Notes: generated by a model not told the origin, from the letters alone. Counted from the stretch's first letter, positions 7,835 to 17,080 are shown. The stretch is 64,000 nt of DNA from Kineococcus aurantiacus (GCF_013409345.1 NZ_JACCBB010000001.1:2294001-2358000), one strand, 5' to 3'. Program-made: numbers and translations.

Positions 7835-8542
7835 TCAGGCTCCGCTGCGCCCGGTCACCGCCGCCGCGGCCCGCGGACCGTCCAGCAGCCGTGCGCCGTC
7901 GCGCGCGGCGCGGGCGGCGCGCTCCCCGGTGAGGCCGGCGGCCCCCAGGCACGCGGCCGCGACCTGCCCGGCGACGTCGGGGGTCCGCGGCAGGGACGGG
8001 GCCATCTCGACCAGGTGCAGGCAGGTGGCGCCGACGACCTCCGGGCTCACCGGGTGCCCCGGGGGGGCCAGGCCGGCGGCGACGTCGGCGGCGAGGTCGG
8101 TGTAGACCGCCCGCAGCTGCCGGCGGTGCGCGTGGAACGGCGCGAAGCGCGGCTGCTGCGCCTCGGGCGCGACGTACAGCGCGGCGATCCCCAGCGGCCC
8201 GGCGAGGATGGTGCCGACATCGGCCACGACGAGCGCGTGCAGGGCCGCGGCGGCGTCCGGGGCGGCCGCGCGCAGGGCCTCGGCGAGGTCCAGCGTCGGG
8301 CGCACGGACGCCTCGAGCAGCTCCAGCAGAATCTCGTCCTTGCCCGCGAAGTGGTGGTAGAGGGAGGCCTGCCGCACCCCCACCGCCTCGGCGATGGCGC
8401 GCGTCGACGTGGCGGCGTAGCCGTTCTCGGCGAACAGCGCCGCCGCGGCGTCGAGGATCTCCTGCCGCGGGGAACGGCCGTCCCCGCCCCCGCCGCCCGT
8501 GCGGGGACGGCCGACCCGTCCGGTGCCCACCCTGGCGCTCAC
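7835..8542 (-). CDS. TetR-family regulator of the urea/guanidine operon
   Basis: A 235-residue TetR-type repressor. The N-terminal HTH is clear at about residues 27-72 (RQEILDAAAALFAENGYAAT, STRAIAEAVGVRQASLYHHF), followed by an all-helical ligand domain. GTG 8542 overlaps the stop of the allophanate hydrolase gene (GTGA), so it is the last gene of the six-gene operon and is made together with the enzymes it presumably controls. The inverted repeat at 16934-16955 is the best candidate binding site; the inducer is likely the substrate or an intermediate. Both points are inference. Confidence 0.88.
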   Translation of the reverse strand: MSARVGTGRVGRPRTGGGGGDGRSPRQEILDAAAALFAENGYAATSTRAIAEAVGVRQASLYHHFAGKDEILLELLEASVRPTLDLAEALRAAAPDAAAALHALVVADVGTILAGPLGIAALYVAPEAQQPRFAPFHAHRRQLRAVYTDLAADVAAGLAPPGHPVSPEVVGATCLHLVEMAPSLPRTPDVAGQVAAACLGAAGLTGERAARAARDGARLLDGPRAAAAVTGRSGA

Positions 8543-10218
8543 CCCGCCGATGCTTCCACGACCCCCCGCGAGGCCGAGCGCAGGGCGGCCGGCCACGACC
8601 CGGACGCCGTGATCTCCCGCGCCCCGGCCAGGGCCGCCGGCTCGGCGAGGAAGCCGCGGACCACGCGCCCGTCGGACAGGGTGACGGCCCCGATGGTCAT
8701 GGGCTGCGGCAGCGCCGCGGTGAACGTCCCGAAGCCGCGCGCGGGCAGCCGCCACACCTCCCCCTCGATGCTCGCCCCGTCCGCGTCGCGGACCATGCCC
8801 GGCTTGGGCGGGACGGTGTCGAGGGCGAACAGGCGGTACTGCGGCGCGGTGCTGACCGGCCCCACCAGGCTCGCGCCGGCGGCGACGAGCTCGTGGTTCA
8901 GCGGCTGGCCGCTGAGGTGGGCGCCGACGACGAGCAGGTCGACGACCGGGTCGGCCCACCGGTCCGCCAGCGCCGCCAGGACCCGGTCGCTGAACGCCGG
9001 GCCGGTGAGCATCACCCCGAACGGCAGCCCGTCGACGGTCCCGGCGGGGACGGCGAGGGAGGCCATGTCGAGCAGGTTCGCGAAGTTCGTGAACCGCCCC
9101 AGCCGGGAGTTCGCCGCGACGGGCTCGGCGGCGACCTCGGCGAGCGTGGGGTGCCACGTCGTCGTCGGGGTGAGCAGCGCGCTCGTCCCGGCGAGCAGCT
9201 CGGCCGCGCGCGCCGCGAGGTGGTCCAGGCGCTCGCGGTCGCGGAAGACGTCGACGGCGGTGACGGACTCCCCGGCCCGCACGATGGCCGCGACCGTGGG
9301 GTCCAGGTCGGTGCCGACCAGGTCGGCGTGCCGGGCGACGTGCTCGCCCACCGCGGCCGTGCGCTCGGCGACGAACGCGCCGCCGTACAGCAGCTCGGCC
9401 GCCGCCAGCAGCGGCGCGACGTCGACCTCGACGACCTCGGCGCCCGTGGCGCGGACCCGCTCGACGTACCGGGCGAACGCCTGCGCCCAGCCGTCGGCCA
9501 GGCCCTCGAGGTGCTCGGCGGTGGGGACCGCGACGCGCGGCCGGGCCGGGGGCGCGGGCAGGGGCGCGTCGGCGCGGGCCAGGGGGTCGCGCCCGTCGGG
9601 GCCCGTCACCGTCTCGGCGACGCGGCGGGCGGTGGCGAGGTCGCGGGCGAAGACGGTGACGCAGTCGAGGCTGCGGCAGGCCGGGACGACGCCGGTGTTC
9701 GGGACGAGCCCGCGGGTGGGTTTGACCCCGACGATGCCGTGCAGGGCGGCGGGCACGCGCCCGGACCCGGCGGTGTCGGTGCCGAGGGCGACGTCGACGA
9801 GACCGAGGGCGACGGCGACGGCGGACCCGGAGCTGGACCCGCCGGAGATCCGGTCGGGGGCGAAGGCGTTGCGGACGGCGCCGTGGGGGCTGCGGGTGCC
9901 GACCAGGCCCGTGGCGAACTGGTCCAGGTTCGTCTTGCCCAGGACGAGGGCGCCGGCGGCCCGCAACCGGGCGACCGCGGTGGAGTCCTGCGCGGGGTCG
10001 TACGCGAAGGACGGCGCGGCCGCGGTGGTGGGCAGCCCCGCCACGTCGATGTTGTCCTTGACCGCGACGAGGAGCCCCGCCAGCGGTGCGGCCGGGTCGA
10101 CCGTGGCGGCTTCGGCGGCCACGTCCTCGACGTCGCGCAACGTGATCCACACCTCGGGCCGGTCGGCCTCGGCGATGCGGGCGTAGGCCCGGCGGACCTT
10201 CTGCTCCAGCGGGTTCAC
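8539..10218 (-). CDS. atzF: Allophanate hydrolase (amidase signature family)
   Basis: A 559-residue enzyme converting allophanate to ammonia and CO2. The amidase-signature triad is present: Lys54 (AVKDNID), the cis-Ser near 128-129 (GGSSSGSA) and nucleophile Ser152 (GTDTAGSGRVPA). The C-terminal ~120 residues form the extra allophanate hydrolase domain (MTIGAVTLSDGRVVRGFLAE). Length is slightly below the ~600 of many homologues. GTG 10218 overlaps the carboxylase stop (GTGA). In the operon it takes the product of the biotin carboxylase upstream. Confidence 0.94.
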   Translation of the reverse strand: MNPLEQKVRRAYARIAEADRPEVWITLRDVEDVAAEAATVDPAAPLAGLLVAVKDNIDVAGLPTTAAAPSFAYDPAQDSTAVARLRAAGALVLGKTNLDQFATGLVGTRSPHGAVRNAFAPDRISGGSSSGSAVAVALGLVDVALGTDTAGSGRVPAALHGIVGVKPTRGLVPNTGVVPACRSLDCVTVFARDLATARRVAETVTGPDGRDPLARADAPLPAPPARPRVAVPTAEHLEGLADGWAQAFARYVERVRATGAEVVEVDVAPLLAAAELLYGGAFVAERTAAVGEHVARHADLVGTDLDPTVAAIVRAGESVTAVDVFRDRERLDHLAARAAELLAGTSALLTPTTTWHPTLAEVAAEPVAANSRLGRFTNFANLLDMASLAVPAGTVDGLPFGVMLTGPAFSDRVLAALADRWADPVVDLLVVGAHLSGQPLNHELVAAGASLVGPVSTAPQYRLFALDTVPPKPGMVRDADGASIEGEVWRLPARGFGTFTAALPQPMTIGAVTLSDGRVVRGFLAEPAALAGAREITASGSWPAALRSASRGVVEASAG

Positions 10219-13200
10219 GCGGCGGCACCTTCCAGCGGGCGGACGGCGAACAGGACCTGGCCGGCCGTGACGGCCTCACCGGGTTTGACGTACACCTCGA
10301 GCAGTTCGCCCGCGGCGGGTGCGGTGACGGCGGTCTCCATCTTCATGGCCTCCAGGGCGAGGACGCGCTCGCCGTCGGTGACGGTGGCGCCGGGTTCGGC
10401 CGAGACCTGCCAGACGGTGGCGGCGAACGGCGCCTCGACGCCGACGGACCCGGCGGGCAGGTCGACGGGCCCGGCGGCGACCGCGGGGGCCGGTTCGGGT
10501 TTGACGTCGAACTCCCCGGAGGCGCGCCAGGCCTCCTTCTCGGCCTCGAACGCCGCGCTCTGGGTGGCGCGGAACGCGGCGATGGACACGGCGTTCTCGG
10601 CGAGGAACACCTCGTGCTCGGCGAGGGAGAACGTGCCCTCCTCGACGTCCACCGGGCCCCGGCCCGCGGCGGTCTCCTCGCGCAGCTCGAGCAGTTCCGC
10701 GGCGGAGACGGGGTACCACTCGATGCGGTCGAAGAACCGCAGCGCCCACGGGTTCTCCTCGAACAGCCCGCCGCGGCGGAAGCGGTTCCAGACCTGCGTG
10801 GTCCGGCCGACGAACTGGTACCCGCCGGGGCCCTCCATGCCGTAGACGCACAGGTACGCGCCGCCGATGCCGACGGAGTTCTCCGCCGTCCAGGTGCGGG
10901 CCGGGTTGTACTTCGTGGTGACGAGGCGGTGCCGCGGGTCCAGCGGTGTCGCGACGGGCGCCCCCAGGTACACGTCGCCGAGCCCGAGGACGAGGTAGCT
11001 GGCCTCGAACACGGTGCGGAACACGTCGTCGACCGAGTCCAGGCCGTTGACGCGCCGGATGAACTCCAGGTTCGACGGCGTCCACGGGGCGTCGTCGCGG
11101 ACCCCGGCCATGTACCGCTCGATGGCCAGGTGGGTGGCGGGGTCGTCCCACGACAGCGGCAGCCGCACGCGGCGGGAGGGGACGACGAGGTCGCTGGTGG
11201 GCGGCAGCGCGTCGTCGAGCTCGCGCAGCAGCCCCACGAGCTGCGAGGCGCGCAGGACGCTGGCGTCGGTGTGGACCTGCAGGGACCGGATGCCGGGGGT
11301 GATGTCGAGGATGCCCGCGGGCCGGTTCTCCTCCAGCGCGGTCATGAGCGCGTGGACGCGCATCCGCAGGCCGAGGTCGAGGACCATGTCGCCGAACTCG
11401 ACGAGGACGTTGTCGTCGCCGTCGCGGCGGTACGTCGTCGCGGGCCGGGTGGGGGTGCCGGGAACGCGGGCGAGGACCCCGTCGTCGCCGTCGCCGCCGG
11501 AGGTGGGGTCCAGGCGCTTGAGGCGGGGCCGCGCGGCCTCGGCCTCGCGCACGGGCAGGAACCGCACCCGGTCACCGGGCCGGAGCTGGCCGAGCTTCCA
11601 CAGCTCCCCGGACGTCACGACGGCCGGGCAGACGAAACCGCCCAGGGACGGGCCGTCGGGGCCCAGCAGGATCGGGGTGTCGCCCGTGAAGTCGATCGCG
11701 CCGACGGCGTAGGGGGTGTCGTGGATGTTGGAGGGGTGCAGCCCGGCCTCGCCGCCGTCGGTGCGGGCCCAGCGCGGGCGGGGGCCGGTCAGCCGGACAC
11801 CGGTGCGGGCGGAGTTCAGGTGCACCTCGTAGTCGGTGGCGTAGAACTCGTCGAGGTCGGCGCGGGTGAAGAACTCCGGGGCGCCGTGCGGGCCCTCGGT
11901 GACGCCGATGGTCCACTCGTGCGCGTACTCGGGGCGGCGGTCGGCCGGGACGGGCCCGGCGATGGTCGTGAACCCCTCCCCCTCGGGCGTCCCCGGGCGC
12001 AGCACGTCCCCGGCCTGCAGGGCCCGGCCGCCGTGGCCACCGAACCCGCCGAGGGTGAACGTGGACGCGCTGCCCAGGTAGCGGGGGACGTCGAAGCCGC
12101 CGCGGACGGCCAGGGCCAGCCGCAGCCCCGGCCCGGTGGCGGTGCCGATCGCGAGCGTCCCGCCGGCGGGGACCTCGACGGGTTCCCACATCGGGACGGC
12201 CGCCCCGTCGACCGTGACGTCGGCGGGTGCGCCCGTGACGCACACGACGGTGTCGACGGAGAACCGCAGCGCGGGGCCGGTCGCGGTGATCTCCAGGCCG
12301 GGCGCCCCGACGGGGTTGCCGACGGCGAGGTTCGCCTCCCGCAGCGACCACGGGTCCATGGGCCCCGACGGCGGGACGCCGACCTGCCAGTGGCCGAGGC
12401 GGCCGGGCAGGTCCTGCACGGTCGTCATGGCGCCGGGGGTCAGGACGTCGATGCGGGGGTCGGGGTCGTCGGTGACGTCGAGGGTGGAGGTGGAGTGCGT
12501 GGCCGTGCGCAGCGGCAGGTCGTCGACGAGGGAGCGCAGCAGGCCCAGGTTCGTCACGACGCCGTCGACGCGGGAGGCGGTCAGGGCCTCCCCGAGCAGG
12601 TCGAGGGCGGCGTCGCGGCCGGGGGCCGACGCGATGACCTTGGCGAGCATCGGGTCGTAGAAGGGGGTGACCTCCGAGCCGGTCTCGACCCAGCCGTCGA
12701 CGCGCACGCCGTCCAGCTCGGGGAACCGCGCGCGGGTCACGAGCCCGGGGCTGGGCGCGTTCTGCTTGGCGGGGTCCTCGGCGTAGACGCGGGCCTCGAC
12801 GGCGACACCGGTCGGCGCCCACTCGCGCTCGATCGCGTCCCGGACGGCGGGGTCGTCGTGACCGTCGCGGGCCAGGCGCAGCATGAGGTCGACGAGGTCG
12901 ACGCCGTAGGCGAGCTCGGTGACGGGGTGCTCGACCTGCAGCCGGGTGTTGACCTCCAGGAACGCGGCCTCCTCGCGCACCGGGTCGTAGACGAACTCGA
13001 CGGTGCCGGCGGAGCGGTACCGCACGGAGGCCGCGAGCCCGGCGGCCGTGGTGGCGATCTGCTCGCGGACGCGGTCCGGCAGCGCGGGCGCGGGGGCCTC
13101 CTCGACGACCTTCTGGTTGCGGCGCTGCAGGGAGCAGTCGCGGTCGCCGATGACGGCGACGCGGCCGTGGCCGTCGCCGAAGACCTGGACCTCGACGTGC

Positions 13201-13820
13201 CGGGCGGGCCGGACGAGCCGTTCGAGGAAGACGCCCGCGGTGCCGAAGTTCGCCGCGGACAGCCGCACGACGCGGTCGTACGCCTCGCGGACCTCCGCGG
13301 CGGTGGCGCAGGCCTGCATGCCGATCCCGCCGCCGCCGCCGGTGGCCTTGAGCATGACGGGCAGCCCGACGGCCTCCGCCGCCGCGACGGCCTCGTCGGC
13401 GGAGCCGAGCAGACCGGTCCCGGCGAGCATGGGGACACCGGCCCGCCCGGCCAGCTCGCGGGCGGTGTGCTTGCTGCCGAACGCGGTGATCTGCTCGGGG
13501 GTGGGGCCGACGAACGCGATCCCGGCCTGCTCGCAGGAGCGGGCGAAGTCGACGTTCTCGGACAGGAACCCGTAGCCGGGGTGGACGGCGCCCGCGCCGG
13601 TGGCCAGGGCGGCCTCCAGCAGGGCGTCGGTGCGCAGGTAGGACTCGCGGGCGGGCGCGGGGCCCAGGCGCACGGCGGTGTCGGCCTCGCGGACGTGCGG
13701 GGCGGCGCGGTCGGCGTCGGAGTACACCGCGACGGTCCTCAGCCCCAGGCCCTTCGCGGAGCGCAGGATGCGGCGGGCGATCTCGCCGCGGTTGGCGACG
13801 AGGAGGGTGTCGAAGCTCAC
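10215..13820 (-). CDS. Biotin-dependent urea/guanidine carboxylase
   Basis: A 1201-residue multidomain carboxylase, the usual size of the bacterial family. In order: biotin carboxylase N-domain (LLVANRGEIARRILRSAKG, residues 7-25), ATP-grasp with the glycine loop KATGGGGGIGMQ (158-169) and C-domain to about 450; carboxyltransferase halves (AHS2-like, LTPGAMTTVQDLPGRLGHWQ, and AHS1-like, LDITPGIRSLQVHTD); and a C-terminal biotinyl domain with the acceptor Lys at about 1160 in EAMKMETAV. It carboxylates urea to allophanate, or guanidine to carboxyguanidine. The two DUF1989 genes directly upstream favour guanidine as substrate, since such pairs act as carboxyguanidine deiminase in characterised operons. 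The Asp/Asn choice in the active site that separates the two activities could not be assigned by eye. GTGA overlaps on both sides. Confidence 0.93.
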   Translation of the reverse strand: MSFDTLLVANRGEIARRILRSAKGLGLRTVAVYSDADRAAPHVREADTAVRLGPAPARESYLRTDALLEAALATGAGAVHPGYGFLSENVDFARSCEQAGIAFVGPTPEQITAFGSKHTARELAGRAGVPMLAGTGLLGSADEAVAAAEAVGLPVMLKATGGGGGIGMQACATAAEVREAYDRVVRLSAANFGTAGVFLERLVRPARHVEVQVFGDGHGRVAVIGDRDCSLQRRNQKVVEEAPAPALPDRVREQIATTAAGLAASVRYRSAGTVEFVYDPVREEAAFLEVNTRLQVEHPVTELAYGVDLVDLMLRLARDGHDDPAVRDAIEREWAPTGVAVEARVYAEDPAKQNAPSPGLVTRARFPELDGVRVDGWVETGSEVTPFYDPMLAKVIASAPGRDAALDLLGEALTASRVDGVVTNLGLLRSLVDDLPLRTATHSTSTLDVTDDPDPRIDVLTPGAMTTVQDLPGRLGHWQVGVPPSGPMDPWSLREANLAVGNPVGAPGLEITATGPALRFSVDTVVCVTGAPADVTVDGAAVPMWEPVEVPAGGTLAIGTATGPGLRLALAVRGGFDVPRYLGSASTFTLGGFGGHGGRALQAGDVLRPGTPEGEGFTTIAGPVPADRRPEYAHEWTIGVTEGPHGAPEFFTRADLDEFYATDYEVHLNSARTGVRLTGPRPRWARTDGGEAGLHPSNIHDTPYAVGAIDFTGDTPILLGPDGPSLGGFVCPAVVTSGELWKLGQLRPGDRVRFLPVREAEAARPRLKRLDPTSGGDGDDGVLARVPGTPTRPATTYRRDGDDNVLVEFGDMVLDLGLRMRVHALMTALEENRPAGILDITPGIRSLQVHTDASVLRASQLVGLLRELDDALPPTSDLVVPSRRVRLPLSWDDPATHLAIERYMAGVRDDAPWTPSNLEFIRRVNGLDSVDDVFRTVFEASYLVLGLGDVYLGAPVATPLDPRHRLVTTKYNPARTWTAENSVGIGGAYLCVYGMEGPGGYQFVGRTTQVWNRFRRGGLFEENPWALRFFDRIEWYPVSAAELLELREETAAGRGPVDVEEGTFSLAEHEVFLAENAVSIAAFRATQSAAFEAEKEAWRASGEFDVKPEPAPAVAAGPVDLPAGSVGVEAPFAATVWQVSAEPGATVTDGERVLALEAMKMETAVTAPAAGELLEVYVKPGEAVTAGQVLFAVRPLEGAAA

Positions 13821-14497
13821 TGCGGTCCTCCCGTCGGCGCGGTCACGATCGTGCGCAGCGGCGTGGGGTTGAAGTCGTTGCAGGGGTTGTTGACCTGCGG
13901 GCAGTTGGAGATCACGACGAGGAGGTCGACCTCGGCGCGGAACGCGACGCGCTTGCCGGGACCGGAGATCCCGTCGACGATCCCGAGGGTGCCGTCGGCC
14001 TCGACGGGCACGTTCATGAACCAGTTGAGGTTCGAGACGAGGTCCCGGGCCGACAGCCCGTTCCGGGCGCCCTCGGCGAGGAAGTTCTCCCGGCACCCGT
14101 GCTGGTGCTCGGTGTGGTGCCCGTACCGCAGGGTGTTGGACTCCTTGCCGCACGCGCCGCCGATGGTGTCCTGGCGCTCGACCTCGTTGGCGACGACGGT
14201 GGCCAGCGGAGTGCCGTGCTGGCTGCGCAGCACGGTGCCGGTGCGGACGTAGGCGTTGCCCTGCCAGGCGAGGGTGTCCGGGACGCTGTAGCGCACGGTG
14301 CGGTCGGCGTCGGAGAACAGCAGGCAGTCCGCGGACTGGTTCCCGCCGACGTCGACGATCGTCAGGACGTGCCCGGCGCGGACGACGGCCGACCACGGCG
14401 CGCGGGCGGGGATGCGGTCGTCGAGGACGACCTCGCCCTCGACGAGGGGTCCGCCCCAGTCCAGGACGGTCCCGGGGTCGGTGTCGGTGATCGTCAC
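13817..14497 (-). CDS. DUF1989 protein, urea-amidolyase-associated (UAAP2), carboxyguanidine deiminase subunit
   Basis: A 226-residue DUF1989 protein. The family core is visible: a strand with GHVLTIVDVGGNQSADCLLF (42-61), the metal-site region HHTEHQHGCRENF and the C-terminal VISNCPQVNNPCNDFNPTPL. In known operons UAAP1 and UAAP2 form a heteromeric deiminase (CgdA/CgdB) that turns carboxyguanidine into allophanate, linking the carboxylase and the hydrolase. GTG 14497 overlaps the UAAP1 stop and its own stop overlaps the carboxylase start, so the order is UAAP1-UAAP2-carboxylase. Confidence 0.9.
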   Translation of the reverse strand: MTITDTDPGTVLDWGGPLVEGEVVLDDRIPARAPWSAVVRAGHVLTIVDVGGNQSADCLLFSDADRTVRYSVPDTLAWQGNAYVRTGTVLRSQHGTPLATVVANEVERQDTIGGACGKESNTLRYGHHTEHQHGCRENFLAEGARNGLSARDLVSNLNWFMNVPVEADGTLGIVDGISGPGKRVAFRAEVDLLVVISNCPQVNNPCNDFNPTPLRTIVTAPTGGPQ

Positions 14498-15321
14498 AGT
14501 CCTCGTGCCTCCGCGTGCTCGATCGTGTTCAGGTACGCCCGGTGCAGCTCGGGGGTGCGGGTGAACCGCTCGTCGTCCGGGCCCGTCGGCGCCGAGCGCC
14601 AGGCGTGGACCCGCAGCGGCCCGACGGTGAACCCCGGCCGCGGGTCCAGCGGGTGGGCGGTGTTCGCCACGAGGACGGTGAGCGGCAGCTCGGCGAGCAG
14701 TTCCACCTCGGCGGGCCCGGCCGAGCCGAGCCAGCGGAACGCGCCGTCGGCCTCGACGCGGACGCCCTGGAAGAAGCTGACGCTCGGGGGCAGGTCGCGC
14801 GGTCCCAGGCCCTGCTTGGCGGCGGCCAGGGTGAGCAGGGCGCGCCCGGACGGGCTGGGCCCCTCGGGGGCCGCGTCCCCGTACTTGCGGGTGTTCCAGG
14901 CGTCGGAGGTGGTCCCGCAGAACGCGTCGTGCCGCCCCGAGGTGTCGGCCACGATCGTCGCCAGCACCCGCCCGTCGCCCGACAGCAGCGGGTGACCCTC
15001 CCCCAGGTAGGCCTGCCAGGGGATCTTCTGCGTGTCGGCCACGTTGAGCCGTTCCCACGTCGCGAGCGCCGAGAACAGCAGGACGTTCGCGCACGCGTCG
15101 CCGGTGACGTCGGTGAACCGCAGCCGGGTCCCGCGGGCCACGACCTTGGAGGTGTAGCCGCCGGGGGCGACGGTCTCGGCCCAGGTGAGCAGCGCGGGGT
15201 CGACGTCGGTGGGGGCGAACGGGGAGCTGGAGGCCGGCAGGTACGGCATGGCCTCGGCGAGGTTCCCGGCCTGGGCGCGGGCGTCGTCGCGGGCGGCGGA
15301 GACGGTCGAGGTGTTCCTCAC
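14494..15321 (-). CDS. DUF1989 protein, urea-amidolyase-associated (UAAP1), carboxyguanidine deiminase subunit
   Basis: A 275-residue DUF1989 protein paired with the next gene. It shows the same core (ARGTRLRFTDVTGDACANVL, then LFSALATWERLNVADTQKI) and the Cys/His region HDAFCGTTSDAWNTRKYG. It is longer than UAAP2 at both ends, as usual for UAAP1. GTG 15321 overlaps the stop of the permease gene (GTGA). Assigned to the carboxyguanidine deiminase by family and operon position; which subunit carries the active site cannot be told from the sequence alone. Confidence 0.9.
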   Translation of the reverse strand: MRNTSTVSAARDDARAQAGNLAEAMPYLPASSSPFAPTDVDPALLTWAETVAPGGYTSKVVARGTRLRFTDVTGDACANVLLFSALATWERLNVADTQKIPWQAYLGEGHPLLSGDGRVLATIVADTSGRHDAFCGTTSDAWNTRKYGDAAPEGPSPSGRALLTLAAAKQGLGPRDLPPSVSFFQGVRVEADGAFRWLGSAGPAEVELLAELPLTVLVANTAHPLDPRPGFTVGPLRVHAWRSAPTGPDDERFTRTPELHRAYLNTIEHAEARGL

Positions 15322-16904
15322 GCGGGTTCCTCCACGGGTGCGGGCTGGTGCGGGGCGCCGACCTGCAGCTTCCCCAGGACGATCGACCCGCCGTGGCGGA
15401 TCCGGTTGCCGCGGTGGACGAGCGCCCCGACGAGCAGCGTCGCGCCGATGAACAGCAGGGCGCTGTACTGCAGCCACCAGGTGCCGTCGGTGAGGTCGTA
15501 GACGCTGGCGCGCGGCCAGGCCAGGTTCAGCACCATGCCGGTCTGGTAGACGACGGCCAGGACGTTGACGGGGACCCCCCACCGGCCGAGGGAGAACAGC
15601 GGTCTGCCGAACTCGTCGACGCCGCCGGTGGGCAGTTCCCCGCGCAGGCGGCGGACCAGCAGCGGCAGCGTCACCCCGAGGTAGGCCAGGTAGAGCATCG
15701 CGATGCACAGGCTGGCCAGGGCGGTGAACACCGCGCTCTGCTCCCAGTTCACCGCGAGGGCGATCGCCGCGCCGACGCCGACGAGGACGGCCGCGCCGAT
15801 GGGGGTCCCGGTGCGCGGGGAGACCCGCCCCAGGACACCCGCGAAGGGGAACGCCTTCTCGCGGGCCATCGAGTAGACCATCCGCGAACCGGAGGTCTGG
15901 ACGGCGAGGGTGCAGACGACGACGGCGACGGCGACGCACGCCAGCAGCAGCCGGCCCCCGACGTCACCCAGGCGCGCGGTCAGGACGTACGCCAGCCCGC
16001 CCCCGGCGAGGGAACCGTCGACCAGGCTGGGGGCCGCGACGATCCCGCCGACGAGCAGCAGCGCACCGCCGACGCCCGAGAGCACGAGAGCGCGCAGGAT
16101 GGTCCGCGGCGTCGTGGCCCGCGGCGCGCGGGTCTCCTCCGACAGTTCCCCGGCGGAGTCGAACCCGACCATGACGTAGGCCGCCATGAGGGAACTGGCC
16201 AGCCACAACCCGAGGTAGCCGCCCTCCCCGGCCCCCTGGGTGGTCAGGACGGCCGAGGGGCTGCGCTCGGCGTGGCCGAGCAGCGCGACGACGAGGACCA
16301 CGACGCCGACGATCTCGACGACGACCCCGGCGGAGGTGATGACCGCCATGAGCCGGACGCCGACGGCGTTGACGACGGTCGTGGCGACGAGCAGGAGGAC
16401 GCCGAGCACGACGGCGTTGTGCGCCCCCGTCGCGGACAGCGGCGAGGGGTCCGCGCCGGGGCCGCCGACGAGCTGGAAACCGGACCAGATCGAGGGGAGC
16501 ACGGCCTGCAGGGCGATGGCGGCGGTGGCGACGGTCAGGACCTGGCCGACGACCATGACCCAGCCGGTGAACCAGCCGACGTCCGTGCCGGCGAGCCGGC
16601 TGGACCACTGGAACACGGCTCCGGAGATCGGGTAGCGGGCGGCGAGCTCGGCGAAGCAGAGGGCCACGAGCAGCTGCCCGGCGAACACCGTCGGCCAGGT
16701 CCAGAAGAACCCGGCGCCGCCGAAGCTGAACCCGAGCCCGAAGAGCTGGAACACCGTCGTGAGGATCGAGACGAACGAGAAGCCGGCCGCGAACGAGGCG
16801 AAGGGGCCGACGCTGCGGCGCAGGTGCTGGCCGTAGCCGAAGCTGCCGAGGTCGCCGCTGTCGGGGGCGCTGTCGGGACGGGCGCGAGGCACGGGGACGG
16901 ACAT
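15318..16904 (-). CDS. APC-superfamily permease, likely urea/guanidine-operon importer
   Basis: A 528-residue integral membrane protein with about 12 hydrophobic segments and the APC signature near the N-terminus (SFGYGQHLRRSVGPFASFAA, then FSFVSILTTVFQLFGLG). The middle carries the ELSEETRAPRATTPRTI loop of the amino acid/choline-type branch. Permeases of this type head guanidine/urea carboxylase operons and are thought to import the substrate. A longer frame reaches 17015, but ATG 16904 has GGAGGG 9 bases upstream. It is the first gene of the operon, with operator and GlnR-like sites in front. Confidence 0.9.
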   Translation of the reverse strand: MSVPVPRARPDSAPDSGDLGSFGYGQHLRRSVGPFASFAAGFSFVSILTTVFQLFGLGFSFGGAGFFWTWPTVFAGQLLVALCFAELAARYPISGAVFQWSSRLAGTDVGWFTGWVMVVGQVLTVATAAIALQAVLPSIWSGFQLVGGPGADPSPLSATGAHNAVVLGVLLLVATTVVNAVGVRLMAVITSAGVVVEIVGVVVLVVALLGHAERSPSAVLTTQGAGEGGYLGLWLASSLMAAYVMVGFDSAGELSEETRAPRATTPRTILRALVLSGVGGALLLVGGIVAAPSLVDGSLAGGGLAYVLTARLGDVGGRLLLACVAVAVVVCTLAVQTSGSRMVYSMAREKAFPFAGVLGRVSPRTGTPIGAAVLVGVGAAIALAVNWEQSAVFTALASLCIAMLYLAYLGVTLPLLVRRLRGELPTGGVDEFGRPLFSLGRWGVPVNVLAVVYQTGMVLNLAWPRASVYDLTDGTWWLQYSALLFIGATLLVGALVHRGNRIRHGGSIVLGKLQVGAPHQPAPVEEPA

Positions 16905-16933
16905 CGTCGATCCCTCCGGTCGGTGGCGCGGGG

Positions 16934-16955
16934 ATACCTGTCGAGCGACAGGTAT
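16934..16955. promoter_or_regulatory. Inverted repeat, likely TetR operator of the urea/guanidine operon
   Basis: Perfect 10-bp arms ATACCTGTCG and CGACAGGTAT around AG, 30 bp upstream of the permease start codon. Size, symmetry and position fit a TetR-type operator that blocks the promoter; the operon's last gene encodes such a repressor. Reading the minus strand, the left arm may overlap the -10 region. Confidence 0.7.
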
Positions 16956-16978
16956 GGCTGCGAGTCTGGCCGGACGGT

Positions 16979-17015
16979 GTTTCAAGCGTGTTTCCACGTG
17001 TTTCCGGACCGTCAA
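16979..17015 (-). promoter_or_regulatory. GlnR-like box upstream of the urea/guanidine operon
   Basis: Read on the minus strand: TTGAC, 6 bases, GAAAC, 5 bases, GAAAC, 6 bases, GAAAC. Actinobacterial GlnR sites are arrays of TNAC- and GAAAC-type half-sites spaced one helical turn apart, so this is a good match in sequence and phasing. It lies upstream of the TetR operator, where an activator would bind. Nitrogen control of a urea/guanidine operon makes biological sense; binding itself is inference. Confidence 0.6.
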
Positions 17016-17080
17016 ACTTCCCGCACGCCGCCGCGGGGGCCCGACGACCCGCCCGCCGGGCCGCGAGGCAGGATCGGGGG

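Noticed and set aside
6710-10186. A 1158-codon plus-strand frame over the TetR and allophanate hydrolase genes
   Set aside because: No family motifs and skewed composition; it is the antisense shadow of well-supported minus-strand genes.
10215-14396. A 1393-codon open frame suggesting one giant carboxylase fusion
   Set aside because: The part above 13820 is Arg/Pro-rich shadow translation of the DUF1989 gene; the GTG at 13820 with GTGA overlap gives the normal carboxylase length.
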